The notes under the pieces are model-generated. The model saw nothing but the letters and a program-made list of their open reading frames with translations, made no database searches and was not told the origin of the DNA. A stretch of 64,000 nt of DNA from Oceanobacillus halophilus (lineage in GTDB: Bacteria; Bacillota; Bacilli; Bacillales; Amphibacillaceae): assembly GCF_003628505.1 (NCBI RefSeq), contig NZ_RBZP01000002.1, positions 372,001 through 436,000 on the forward strand. Direction: 5' to 3'. Position 1 is the stretch's first letter, and every line of letters starts with the position of its first letter. Positions 1 to 7,954 of the stretch are shown here, one piece after another. The position numbers and the translations under genes were made by a program.

Positions 1-602
1 TCGTTTATAACTGGGCTTCCCGTTAGGATTGTTTCATTACCGGCATAATTTTTTTGAACAACCGAAACCGTTCTCTTTAATTCTAAAACTTTATTTGTTA
101 CGGAATTTTTTAATATGCCTCTTCCTATCAGATCATTAACATTTTTCCCGATATAATACTCTTTTGGTATACTAGTAATTCGCTCGATTGCAGAGTTCGT
201 TTTTAACGTTTTCCCATTTTTATCTGTAATGTATATTCCATCATAGGAATTTTCGATGATTGCATCTAACTCACGGTTTAGGTTTTTTAATTCTTTATTC
301 TCTTTCCTCAACATAGATAATTCCTCTGTATCTTGTCCAATTAACAATCTATGTTTTGGATTACTTAGAAAACCTTCCAAGAATATATAATTCTTATCCC
401 GATATTCCGCATATATAATCTTTGACTCAGTTGAAGGAGTCCAAGTAGAGAAAACATTTAATATGTTCAAACCATGCAAATTGTTGCTTTTCAATATCTT
501 GTTAAATGATTTATTATAATGTAAAACTATATTATTATCGTCAAGTATCAAAGCAGGAATTGGTATCCCTTCCATAAATTTGTTATTTACAGTTACAATC
601 AA
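1..602 (-). CDS. PAS-domain protein, N-terminal part of a probable sigma-54-dependent activator (truncated by window edge)
   Basis: The minus frame is open from about 653 to the window edge without a stop. The translated part has two PAS-like segments. One near the N-terminus contains IPALILDDNNIVLHYN. The second, after a short helical linker, contains IIENSYDGIYITDKNGK followed by an I-T-x-I-P-x-E-Y-x-I-G-K pattern, then a strand reading TVSVVQKNYAGNETI. This arrangement is typical of the sensory half of Bacillaceae RocR/AcoR-like enhancer-binding proteins, whose AAA+ and HTH domains would lie outside the window. The TTG at 602 has a well-spaced GAGGGTGATG ahead of it. In-frame ATGs at 638 and 653 are alternatives but lack a clear ribosome site. 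It could control the catabolic genes to its right. The AAA+ domain is not visible, so a PAS sensor of another kind remains possible. Confidence 0.7.
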   Translation of the reverse strand, partial: MIVTVNNKFMEGIPIPALILDDNNIVLHYNKSFNKILKSNNLHGLNILNVFSTWTPSTESKIIYAEYRDKNYIFLEGFLSNPKHRLLIGQDTEELSMLRKENKELKNLNRELDAIIENSYDGIYITDKNGKTLKTNSAIERITSIPKEYYIGKNVNDLIGRGILKNSVTNKVLELKRTVSVVQKNYAGNETILTGSPVIN

Positions 603-749
603 AACATCACCCTCTGAGTTAAATAAATATCTTTTCATTAACTGTGAAATCATAATTAGTTAAAGTAAAACTACTATTCTTAATAATTTAAAGTTATACT
701 TTAAACTACTACATTTTTCTTTATACAAGTGAATTTCTAGTTCTAACCT

Positions 750-1320
750 AATCTTCTCGGGAGTTGGCTCTTAGATTAGTTTTTCTACAGAGAAAATATT
801 CGTTGATAAATACGCCTTACGTCTTGGTGAAGAATCTGTGACTACGATTTACCAACCTTGCTCCTTTCCGTCATATTGGCTAATACAGGTGCTAACTACC
901 GCCTTCGCTAAATACAATCCACTTCTACCACACATAATCACTAACTCCAATTGGTTTTTTCTTAGTTTTCCCAATAATTTATCATCTGTACTTATAGTAG
1001 TTTCTGAAAAAAGATTATTTGTATCCACCTCTATTTATATGTTTATTTGATTAAAAACAAATTTAGGCACATTATGTTCCTTCAACATAGAATCTATTTG
1101 CAAAAAAAATTCTTTAACACTATTTCTATTATGATTTTTTCCAGTTTCCAAAGTGAACTTATATGATGATAACTATTCTTTAGAGAATTTAATTGATTCG
1201 TTTAATCAACCACTATTCTATTTTCTTTTTTATATTTATAATGTAAATAATTTTCTATTAATTATATCACTATTTAATGATTTAGATAAGAGTTCTTTTC
1301 CTATAAGCTCACTCCTATAA
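750..1320. other. Gene-poor stretch, possible unrecognised coding remnant
   Basis: No intact gene is visible here. One minus frame between about 830 and 1190 is fairly open and reads protein-like (for example LELVIMCGRSGLYLAKAV near 900-960) but is broken by stops, and I could not assign it to a family. Because the neighbouring stretches are clear pseudogenes, this is probably another decayed gene. Confidence 0.3.
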
Positions 1321-1326
1321 AATAAT

Positions 1327-1356
1327 AAAAGCCACCGTCAATATGACGGTGACTTT
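1327..1356 (-). terminator. Hairpin terminator
   Basis: GCCACCGTCA (1331-1340) pairs with TGACGGTGAC (1344-1353) apart from one mismatch, with a three-base loop. On the minus strand the stem is followed by TTTTATTATTTTA, so it can end transcripts coming from the right. A-T pairs extend the stem on both sides, so it could also work in the other direction. Confidence 0.6.
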
Positions 1357-1665
1357 ACCTAAAATCTATCTGTTCCATACTAAGTCCACTACTCACACTA
1401 AAAACTAAGCCAGTAGTACTGTTTGATTTATCATAAATAACACTGCTTCCACTAACTTAGTCCAATTCCTCAGCTACTGATTTAGATTTTTATCGAATTT
1501 TGTTTAACTATTTTCTTTTTTGTAGCTCATGAAACTTCAGTCTTCTTCAATTTATTAATCTAAGGTGTTGCTGGATATTATTTCTCCCCGTTCCAATTGT
1601 CAAATATTTAAGAAAATTTTGGCGGCCAAATTCTATTACAACGTTAGGAGACTTTTATGTTCCAA
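1355..1665 (-). pseudogene. Decayed short-chain dehydrogenase, C-terminal half
   Basis: The minus strand carries scattered, frame-broken pieces of an SDR. FLKYLTIGTGRNNIQ near 1570-1615 matches FLKSLAKEVGRNNIQ of the intact SDR at 56542-57288. A terminal piece, STTGLVFSVSSGLSM just before a TAA at 1355-1357, matches the usual ITGQVLSVNGGxSM end. DNA similarity to the same gene is visible by eye; both contain TGGATATTATTTCT. Stops and indels rule out function. The N-terminal half is missing, and the quinone-reductase gene begins just beyond. It is a relic of a duplicated SDR. Confidence 0.6.
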
Positions 1666-1716
1666 CTCAACAAGTTTTAATTACAGTGGTAGACCTGTGG
1701 TTAAAAATATTTATTA

Positions 1717-2703
1717 TTAGCTAGTTTTTAAAACTAGCTTTCCCCATGTTTCTCTTTGTCCTAATTGTTTTAATCCCAAAGGTAGTTGTTCGAACGAATA
1801 TTCGTTATATATAAGTGGTTTTATAAAACCTTCATTGTATAGTTCTACAAGTTTTGTGTGATTTTCATTCACCTTTTCAGGATACAATTTCCAAAAATAT
1901 CCCCAATGGACCCCTACTGCGGAATAATTTTTCACGAGCAGATGGTTTGCTGGCGCTTTTGCTATTCTCCCACTAGCAAATCCTATTATTAGCAATCTCC
2001 CATTAAAAGCAATACATTTACGTGATCGGTCAAAAGTGTCGCCTCCAACGGGATCGAAAATAACGTCTGCACCTTTTCCATTAGTCGATTCTTTAACAAT
2101 TTTTACGAAATCTTCTTTCTTATAATTTATAACTATATCCGCACCTATTTCTTTACAAATCCGGATTTTTTCTTCACTACCTGCAGTGGCTATGACTCGT
2201 GCACCAAACGCTTTACCTAATTGAATTGCTGCAGAACCAACTCCACCTGACCCTGCATGCACAAGAAGCGTTTCACCTCTTTTAATTTGTGCACATTGCA
2301 ATAGTGCGTAGTAACCAGTTTGATATGTGATAAACATGGATGCGGCTTCATTAAAAGTCATCGTATCAGGAATAGAGAATACTTTGTCTCCCTCCACTTT
2401 TATCCATTCACTATAGGCACCATTTGGGAGACTAGGTGCAGCTAGTACACGTTGCCCTTTTTTATACACTGTATCATCTTCACTCATTACTATTCCTGAT
2501 AACTCCGCACCTGGTGTAAAAGGCAATGGATGTCTTTCCTGATATTCCCCTTTACACTGCAATATGTCAAAAAAATTCATCGCAGCAGATTCTACCTTGA
2601 TTAAAACTTCATTTTTATTCTTTTCTATAGCAGGTATTTCTACTTTATTCAGTCTTAAAGACTCCTCTGGTTTACCTAACTTTACTACTTCCCATCTTTT
2701 CAT
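1717..2703 (-). CDS. Zinc-free MDR-family oxidoreductase, quinone-reductase (Qor)-like
   Basis: This 328-residue protein is a medium-chain dehydrogenase/reductase of the NADPH:quinone oxidoreductase or enoyl reductase type. The N-terminal GroES-like half (about 1-125) contains FTPGAELSGIV but no cysteine ligands for catalytic or structural zinc. The Rossmann half carries the NADPH motif AGSGGVG at about 150-156, followed by ARVIATAGS. The family reduces quinones or activated C=C bonds with NADPH in the cytoplasm; the substrate here is unknown. Its ATG overlaps the last bases of the nitronate monooxygenase pseudogene (ATGA overlap), so the two were once co-transcribed. AAAGGA lies about 10 bases before the start. 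It may act as an enoyl-thioester reductase for the adjoining pathway. Confidence 0.85.
   Translation of the reverse strand: MKRWEVVKLGKPEESLRLNKVEIPAIEKNKNEVLIKVESAAMNFFDILQCKGEYQERHPLPFTPGAELSGIVMSEDDTVYKKGQRVLAAPSLPNGAYSEWIKVEGDKVFSIPDTMTFNEAASMFITYQTGYYALLQCAQIKRGETLLVHAGSGGVGSAAIQLGKAFGARVIATAGSEEKIRICKEIGADIVINYKKEDFVKIVKESTNGKGADVIFDPVGGDTFDRSRKCIAFNGRLLIIGFASGRIAKAPANHLLVKNYSAVGVHWGYFWKLYPEKVNENHTKLVELYNEGFIKPLIYNEYSFEQLPLGLKQLGQRETWGKLVLKTS
1719..1739 (-). terminator. Hairpin overlapping the stop codon of the Qor-like gene
   Basis: A nine-base perfect inverted repeat AGCTAGTTT/AAACTAGCT spans the last codons and stop of the gene. On the minus strand it is followed by AATAATAAATATTTTT. 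It is a plausible factor-independent terminator. Confidence 0.5.
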
Positions 2704-3514
2704 TTAACTACATTCCTTTGTAAATTAATCTTATCACACTTATTATTTAGTTCTTCAATTCTATTGATTGCTTTTACATTTTTATCCGCAACAGATTGAG
2801 CCATATTTATACTCCCTACACCTTGACCGGCACCCCATATCTTTCCATACCTTTACATTGAGGGATCATTAATTACCTCTTTGCAATTAAATGTTGCCGA
2901 ATTCTATTCGGAATTTATGAATTTGATATCCATACAAGCATATTCTGCGCCCTATATTTCAGCAGCAAGAATATCTTCTCCACTACTAGACATCTCTCCT
3001 GCCAAAATTACTAGAACCTCCAAAAATTTCTAATTTCATGTACAAAAGCTAACGGTTTATAAGTGCCATGACCTCATGCACCACTTGCAACTAATATAAG
3101 ACCATCCGATCCTTTCTTCTTCACACATTTAATATTTATAACATCAGTTAATACAATACCACCATATTCATGAACAACTTCCACAACAGGTTAAAGGTCA
3201 ACTAGTGATGTAGTCACTATTGGCAACTATATTCTTTATTAATTCAAAATATTCATAGTATCTTTTGTTTGACGAATGTGTAATAAAGTTAATTGCCCAA
3301 GGTACTACTTTAATTTGGAATTTCTTTATTCATTCTTTTTAGTTCGGAAACTATTTTTTATCCAATCTACTAGTATTAAAGAAGTACGAGTATTCAAAAC
3401 AGGAAATGAACCTATAATACAAGACTTACAGGCATTACTTACCATATCTGGATTTAAGATTAGAAACATAATAGGCAACTATAACTAGTAGATTTAAAGA
3501 TTTTTTAATTTCAT
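2700..3514 (-). pseudogene. Decayed nitronate monooxygenase (2-nitropropane dioxygenase family)
   Basis: Reading the minus strand across frameshifts and stops recovers nearly a whole nitronate monooxygenase. The pieces are MKLKKSLNLLVIVA at the start, then FLILNPDMVSNACKSCIIGS, FPVLNTRTS, VVPWAINFITH, PVVEVVHEYGGIVLTDVINI, GSDGLILVASGA and the C-terminal IWGAGQGVGSINMAQSVAD. These follow the family order: an FMN TIM barrel with the conserved GADGLILVASGAGGHAG and AGQGVGxI motifs. At least six frame breaks or stops are present, so no full protein can be made. The stop overlaps the next gene's ATG. The intact ancestor would have oxidised nitronates or served as an FMN oxidoreductase. Confidence 0.75.
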
Positions 3515-3552
3515 TTAATGAGTTATTTTGCAAATATTCCCCCACAATTATA

Positions 3553-4776
3553 TTATTTTGTAATAGTTACCATCGGCATATTTTCTCTTAATTCGAGCTT
3601 TGCAATATCTTTCAAATGAACTTGATCCGGTCCATCTACAATTCGTAAAGTTCTAGCATAAGCCCAAAGAGCAGCTAACGGAACATCATCAGAAACTCCT
3701 GCACCTCCGAATACTTGAATAGCCCTGTCTATTACATTTAGCGCAACTCTTGGTGCAGATATTTTTGCCATAGCTATTAGCTTTCTTGCTGCTTTAGCAC
3801 CTTCATCATCAATCTTTTCTGCTGCTAAATATACCAACTGTCTACCTTGTTCAATTTCAATTCGTGATTCAGCAATAGCTTCACGAATGACAGCTTTATC
3901 AGCAAGCTTTGTTCCAAAAGCTACTCTTTGACTTGCTCTTTCTATTAGTAAATGAACCGCTCTTTCTGAGGCTCCAATCGCTCGCATACAATGGTGTATT
4001 CTTCCACCACCAAGTCTTGCCTGTGCAATTTTAAAACCATCTCCTTCTTCACCAATTAGATTTGATGCTGGAACCCGTACGTTGTTATAATGTATTTCTG
4101 CATGGCCATGCGGAGCATCATCATACCCGAATACAGGCAAGAATCTTTTAATTTCTACTCCCGGAGTATCTAATGGAACTAATATCATTGATTGTTGTCT
4201 ATGTTTTTCTGCTTTTGTATCACTTTTCACCATTACGATGGCTACTTTACAATTAGGATATAAAGCACCAGTACTCCACCATTTACGTGCATTTATCACA
4301 TATTCGTCACCATCTCGATACATTTCACCTTGAATATTTGTCGCATCTGAAGAAGCCACAGACGGTTCAGTCATAGAAAAACAAGATCTTATTTTCCCTT
4401 CAAGTAAAGGGTCGAGCCACTGTTTTTTTTGTTCTGAAGTTCCAAACTCCATTAAAACTTCCATATTTCCGGTATCTGGTGCACTGCAGTTAAAAACCTC
4501 TGGCGCAAGTAATGATTGGCCCATAATCTCGCATAGTTGAGCATATTCAACAAGGCTTAATTCTCCACCATATCTCTTCGTTATAAAGAGATTCCATAAG
4601 TCTTGTTTCTTGGCCTCGTTCTTCAGTTCTTCCATTATAGGTGGAACTGTCCATCGAGTATTGGTTTCATTTAATTGTTCTTCGTATTTTTTTTCATTGG
4701 GTAAAATAAACTCTTTCATAAATTGTTTTAGTCTTTTTTTTATATCTTCAGCATAATCAGATAATTTATAATGCAA
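3553..4776 (-). CDS. Acyl-CoA dehydrogenase family protein, ACAD10/11 (LvaC)-like
   Basis: The 407-residue flavoprotein has the three-part acyl-CoA dehydrogenase fold, with [17 protein letters not shown] at about 133-149 and a WWSTGA loop. Its C-terminus reads [19 protein letters not shown]. This replaces the usual YEGTSEI catalytic segment and is typical of ACAD10/ACAD11 and of LvaC in Pseudomonas levulinate catabolism. Those relatives act on 4-phosphorylated acyl-CoA, removing phosphate and giving a 3-hydroxyacyl- or enoyl-CoA. The gene lies 36 bases after a kinase gene of the matching type, which supports that role. The start is TTG with AAGGGG eight bases upstream. An ordinary acyl-CoA dehydrogenase role cannot be excluded. 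Confidence 0.85.
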   Translation of the reverse strand: MHYKLSDYAEDIKKRLKQFMKEFILPNEKKYEEQLNETNTRWTVPPIMEELKNEAKKQDLWNLFITKRYGGELSLVEYAQLCEIMGQSLLAPEVFNCSAPDTGNMEVLMEFGTSEQKKQWLDPLLEGKIRSCFSMTEPSVASSDATNIQGEMYRDGDEYVINARKWWSTGALYPNCKVAIVMVKSDTKAEKHRQQSMILVPLDTPGVEIKRFLPVFGYDDAPHGHAEIHYNNVRVPASNLIGEEGDGFKIAQARLGGGRIHHCMRAIGASERAVHLLIERASQRVAFGTKLADKAVIREAIAESRIEIEQGRQLVYLAAEKIDDEGAKAARKLIAMAKISAPRVALNVIDRAIQVFGGAGVSDDVPLAALWAYARTLRIVDGPDQVHLKDIAKLELRENMPMVTITK

Positions 4777-4812
4777 TTTTATTACCCCTTCGTTTTTATC
4801 ATTTATTATTAC

Positions 4813-5838
4813 TTATATAATTTCGTTATGGACTGTTTTGTGCGCTAACATCATAAGATTACTTATACTTTCTTTTAAAGCTTCTAACCTATTATCTTCG
4901 ACTTCCCCTATTTTCCAACGATAATGTAATTGTTGTTGGATAACTGCTAGTTTATAAAATCCAAAAGCCAAATAATAATTGATATCTTGAACATCACGAC
5001 CACTTCTATAGGCATATTCCTCTAAAAATCTCCTTCGTGAATAAAATCCAGGTTGGTCAGTAACCATATCTATACCTATATTTGGATCTCCCTTTCCCCC
5101 CCAACAAACTAAAGTAGATCCTAAATCGGTCAGTGGATCACCAATAGTTGATAATTCCCAATCAAGAACACCTGTTATTTTTCCTGGTAAATCATTATCA
5201 AAAATCATGTTGTTTAATTTAAAGTCATTATGAACAATAGTAGCTTCATGTTGAGTAGGAATATGTTGAAGGAACCATTCTTCAAGCTCATTAACTACAT
5301 GAATTTCATCCGTTTTAGATTTTGAATATCTTTTTATCCAGCCATTCACCTGCCTTTCAAGATATCCACTTGGTTTTCCTATGTCCCTCAAATTTGCATT
5401 TTTATAATTGATATTGTGAAGCTTAACCAAGGTAGAAACTACACTATTCGAAATACTTTCTTTTGCAATTATATTATTTTGATAGTTACTTGGCATTTCA
5501 CCATCAATAACTACTCCATCTTTCTTTTCCATTAAATAAAATGGTTTATCCATAATAGTATTATCATCACAGAAGATATATGGCTCAGGGGCTAAAGGAA
5601 ATACAGGATGAATCTTTTTTAATATATTATATTCTCTTTTCATATCGTGAGCTTTGGGCGGAACGTATCCTGCGGGTGCTCTTCTTAGAACAGCTTTCCA
5701 CTCTCCAATTTCAACTAAAAAGGTTAGGTTAGAAAATCCTTCTGAAAATTTATTTACTATCATTTTCTCGCTCGATAATCCATCAATGCTAGATTTTAAA
5801 TATGTCTCTACTTTTTCCCAATTTATATTAGTCACCAA
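4813..5838 (-). CDS. APH-type phosphotransferase, LvaA/ACAD10-kinase-like
   Basis: This 341-residue protein has an aminoglycoside-phosphotransferase/choline-kinase fold. It shows the catalytic loop HNDFKLNN at 203-210 (base Asp205, metal ligand Asn210) and the DWELSTIGDPLTDLG segment with metal-binding Asp226. Close relatives partner acyl-CoA dehydrogenases: in animals as the kinase domain of ACAD10/11, and in Pseudomonas as LvaA, which phosphorylates 4-hydroxyvaleryl-CoA. The dehydrogenase partner follows directly. I infer ATP-dependent phosphorylation of the 4-hydroxyl of an acyl-CoA; antibiotic resistance is unlikely in this setting. TTG at 5838 is used with AGGATGAG upstream; GTG at 5835 is an alternative. 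Confidence 0.85.
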   Translation of the reverse strand: MVTNINWEKVETYLKSSIDGLSSEKMIVNKFSEGFSNLTFLVEIGEWKAVLRRAPAGYVPPKAHDMKREYNILKKIHPVFPLAPEPYIFCDDNTIMDKPFYLMEKKDGVVIDGEMPSNYQNNIIAKESISNSVVSTLVKLHNINYKNANLRDIGKPSGYLERQVNGWIKRYSKSKTDEIHVVNELEEWFLQHIPTQHEATIVHNDFKLNNMIFDNDLPGKITGVLDWELSTIGDPLTDLGSTLVCWGGKGDPNIGIDMVTDQPGFYSRRRFLEEYAYRSGRDVQDINYYLAFGFYKLAVIQQQLHYRWKIGEVEDNRLEALKESISNLMMLAHKTVHNEII

Positions 5839-5883
5839 TACTCATCCTATTCTTTTAATTTTTCCCCTTAGCGAATATTTCTT

Positions 5884-6714
5884 TTAGCTTTTTTCCCACC
5901 AAGGATAAAAATCTGGCATATCTTTACTTACCTTCATAGTGAATTTTGCTTTTCTTTTCTCTAAGAATGATGTAACTCCTTCTTTAGCGTCAGCTCTGCT
6001 ACCGGTCCACTGAATTAACTTGGATTCAAGTAAATGGGCATCAATTGGATGTTCCGTTTGAGACATTCTCCATAATAACTGTTTTGATAATGTCACTGAA
6101 ATAGCTGAAGTATTTTCTACGATTTCACTTGCAATTTCATAAGCACGATCTAGTAATTGTTCTGGTGGTACTAGTTCAGAAACTAACCCTGCTTCTACCG
6201 CTTCTTCTGCCTTAAATATATTCCCTGTTAATACCCAATAACTTGCTTTACTTATTCCTACAATTTTCGGCAAGAACCAACTACTACAAGATTCAGGAAC
6301 AATCCCCCTCCTTGTAAATACAAATCCCATCTTCGCTCTTGATGATGCAATTCTTATATCCATAGGCAGTGTCATTGTTATTCCTACACCAACTGCGGGA
6401 CCATTTATTGCTGCTATTACAGGCTTTTTCATTTCATATAATCTAAGAGTTAATAGTCCTCCTTCATCACGGAATTCTTCGGGATTTTCATCATAATTAA
6501 ATGTTGCTCCACCTTTCTCTAGATCAGCCCCAGCACAAAATGCCTTACCTTCTCCAGTGACAACAACTACCTTAACTGCATCATCAGTGTCTGCATTATC
6601 AAGCACCTCAATAAACTCACTTAACATTTCTCCATTAAAGGCATTTAACTGTTGTGGTCTAGCCAAAGTTATCGTTAATATACCGTTCTGTAAAGTTGTT
6701 TTTAAAGTTTTCAC
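5884..6714 (-). CDS. Enoyl-CoA hydratase/isomerase family protein
   Basis: This crotonase-fold protein has about 276 residues. It shows the CoA-binding oxyanion loop AFCAGADLEKGG, the second oxyanion segment INGPAVGVGITM, and RRGIVPESCSSWFLP, where the Glu can serve as the single general acid/base. The first-position glutamate of classical hydratases is not obvious, so isomerase or other crotonase chemistry is possible. The GTG at 6714 is chosen because AGGGAG lies eight bases before it; a GTG nine bases further upstream would overlap the ribosome site. It lies in the run of acyl-CoA genes, 8 bases after the second hydratase gene's stop-side neighbour, so co-translation is likely. Confidence 0.85.
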   Translation of the reverse strand: MKTLKTTLQNGILTITLARPQQLNAFNGEMLSEFIEVLDNADTDDAVKVVVVTGEGKAFCAGADLEKGGATFNYDENPEEFRDEGGLLTLRLYEMKKPVIAAINGPAVGVGITMTLPMDIRIASSRAKMGFVFTRRGIVPESCSSWFLPKIVGISKASYWVLTGNIFKAEEAVEAGLVSELVPPEQLLDRAYEIASEIVENTSAISVTLSKQLLWRMSQTEHPIDAHLLESKLIQWTGSRADAKEGVTSFLEKRKAKFTMKVSKDMPDFYPWWEKS

Positions 6715-6731
6715 CTTAAACACTCCCTTTA

Positions 6732-7508
6732 TTACCTCCCTTCAAATGAAGGAGGACGTTTCTCCAAAAATGCTGAAATCCCTTCCTTATGGTCACTTGT
6801 ACTATTTAGTAAGACCTGAGCAATGCTTTCATGAATTAGTGCAGCATCTAAGTTGGTGTCCTTTACAACATTTAGAATCTTTTTACCAATTAAGTGACTA
6901 AGTGGTGGGCCATCTATAATGGATTGAGTAAATTCTACTGCTTCTCTAACCACACCTTCATTGGTTAGTCTGTTCACTAATCCTTTTTCGTACAAAGTTT
7001 CTGCAGAAATTGGCTTAGCGGTAGCGATCCATTCTTTTGCAATTGTTAACGGAAGTCTTTCCGTTAACAATTTGGTTAATCCCAAATCTGGTACAAGCCC
7101 TACATTGGTAAAACTGCAAATAAATTTGGTAGATTTCTCTGCGATAATAAAATCGGAAGCTAACGCAACACTGAATCCCGCACCTGCTGCAAAACCATGG
7201 ACTGCTGCAATCACATATTTATCCAAATTAGCAATTGTCTGGGTCAACTCGGATGCTTGTTTCATCCATGCCATTGATTCTGCTAAATTATTATGTTTAT
7301 CCATTTCAGAAACATCTCCACCTGCACTAAAAGCAGGGCCCTCTCCAGATAAAATAATAACCTTAACCTCCGGATCCTTTTCCAAATCCTTTAAGGCGTT
7401 AATTACTTGTTTTACCGTCTCTTCTGATAGAGCATTCCGTTTATCTGGTCTATTCATTCTAATAAATCCTCTTTGTTTATCCACACTTACAGTAATAAGA
7501 TCAAACAT
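6732..7508 (-). CDS. Enoyl-CoA hydratase/isomerase family protein
   Basis: This 258-residue crotonase has AFSAGGDVSEMD (oxyanion loop), VHGFAAGAGFSVALASDF (second oxyanion site) and NVGLVPDLGLTKLL. In that last motif Asp occupies the position often held by the second catalytic Glu, as in PaaG-type isomerases. ATG at 7508 is preferred since GGAG sits eight bases upstream; an earlier in-frame ATG at 7523 places the ribosome site inside the gene. Together with the next gene it makes a tandem pair of different crotonases, perhaps a hydratase and an isomerase or a second hydratase for a substituted acyl chain. Confidence 0.85.
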   Translation of the reverse strand: MFDLITVSVDKQRGFIRMNRPDKRNALSEETVKQVINALKDLEKDPEVKVIILSGEGPAFSAGGDVSEMDKHNNLAESMAWMKQASELTQTIANLDKYVIAAVHGFAAGAGFSVALASDFIIAEKSTKFICSFTNVGLVPDLGLTKLLTERLPLTIAKEWIATAKPISAETLYEKGLVNRLTNEGVVREAVEFTQSIIDGPPLSHLIGKKILNVVKDTNLDAALIHESIAQVLLNSTSDHKEGISAFLEKRPPSFEGR

Positions 7509-7527
7509 CAGTTTCTCTCCCATACAA

Positions 7528-7935
7528 TTATTTTACATTTTCCTTTTTATGCATGTGATTTTCCAATTCAGTCCTAATGTAGTTAGGAATTGGCGTAGAT
7601 TTATGAGCATTCAAATTATAGTTAACGTAAACAGTATTACCTGTAACACATAGTCTATCGTTTTGATATGCTTCTTGATATAACTCCAAACTCGAGGTTC
7701 CTATTCGATTTACCCACGTATAGATTTGAACATTGTCGCCAAAGTAAATTTGATCCTTATAATTTATATTGATGTTTACAAGTATCAAAGTCCATTTTGT
7801 AAATGACATATCCGGTGTAAACAATTTAAAAATTGGGTTTCTAGCCGCTTCAAACCAAACAGGAAGAGAGGTGTTGTTAATATGTCCCAATGCATCGGTC
7901 TCAGATACTCTTGGTTCAATAATTGTACTGTACAT
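7528..7935 (-). CDS. Acyl-CoA thioesterase, 4HBT hot-dog family
   Basis: The 135-residue hot-dog protein begins with RVSETDALGHINNTSLPVWFE. This is the 4-hydroxybenzoyl-CoA thioesterase signature, with the likely nucleophile/base Asp14 and the GHINN turn. Such enzymes hydrolyse acyl-CoA and can release CoA when an intermediate builds up. AGGAGG precedes the ATG. It lies 19 bases from the biotin carboxylase gene and 19 bases from the hydratase start, so it belongs to the same operon. The substrate is unknown. Confidence 0.85.
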   Translation of the reverse strand: MYSTIIEPRVSETDALGHINNTSLPVWFEAARNPIFKLFTPDMSFTKWTLILVNININYKDQIYFGDNVQIYTWVNRIGTSSLELYQEAYQNDRLCVTGNTVYVNYNLNAHKSTPIPNYIRTELENHMHKKENVK

Positions 7936-7954
7936 CAGGCCTCCTCCTTTTCTA

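Noticed and set aside
838-1050. 70-codon plus-strand reading frame
   Set aside because: It has no ribosome site and no known family; the opposite strand reads more like a decayed protein.
3276-3488. 70-codon plus-strand reading frame
   Set aside because: It lies opposite the nitronate monooxygenase pseudogene and is explained by it.
4813-5838. Aminoglycoside resistance kinase
   Set aside because: The fold matches, but the gene is paired with an ACAD10/11-like dehydrogenase in a catabolic operon.
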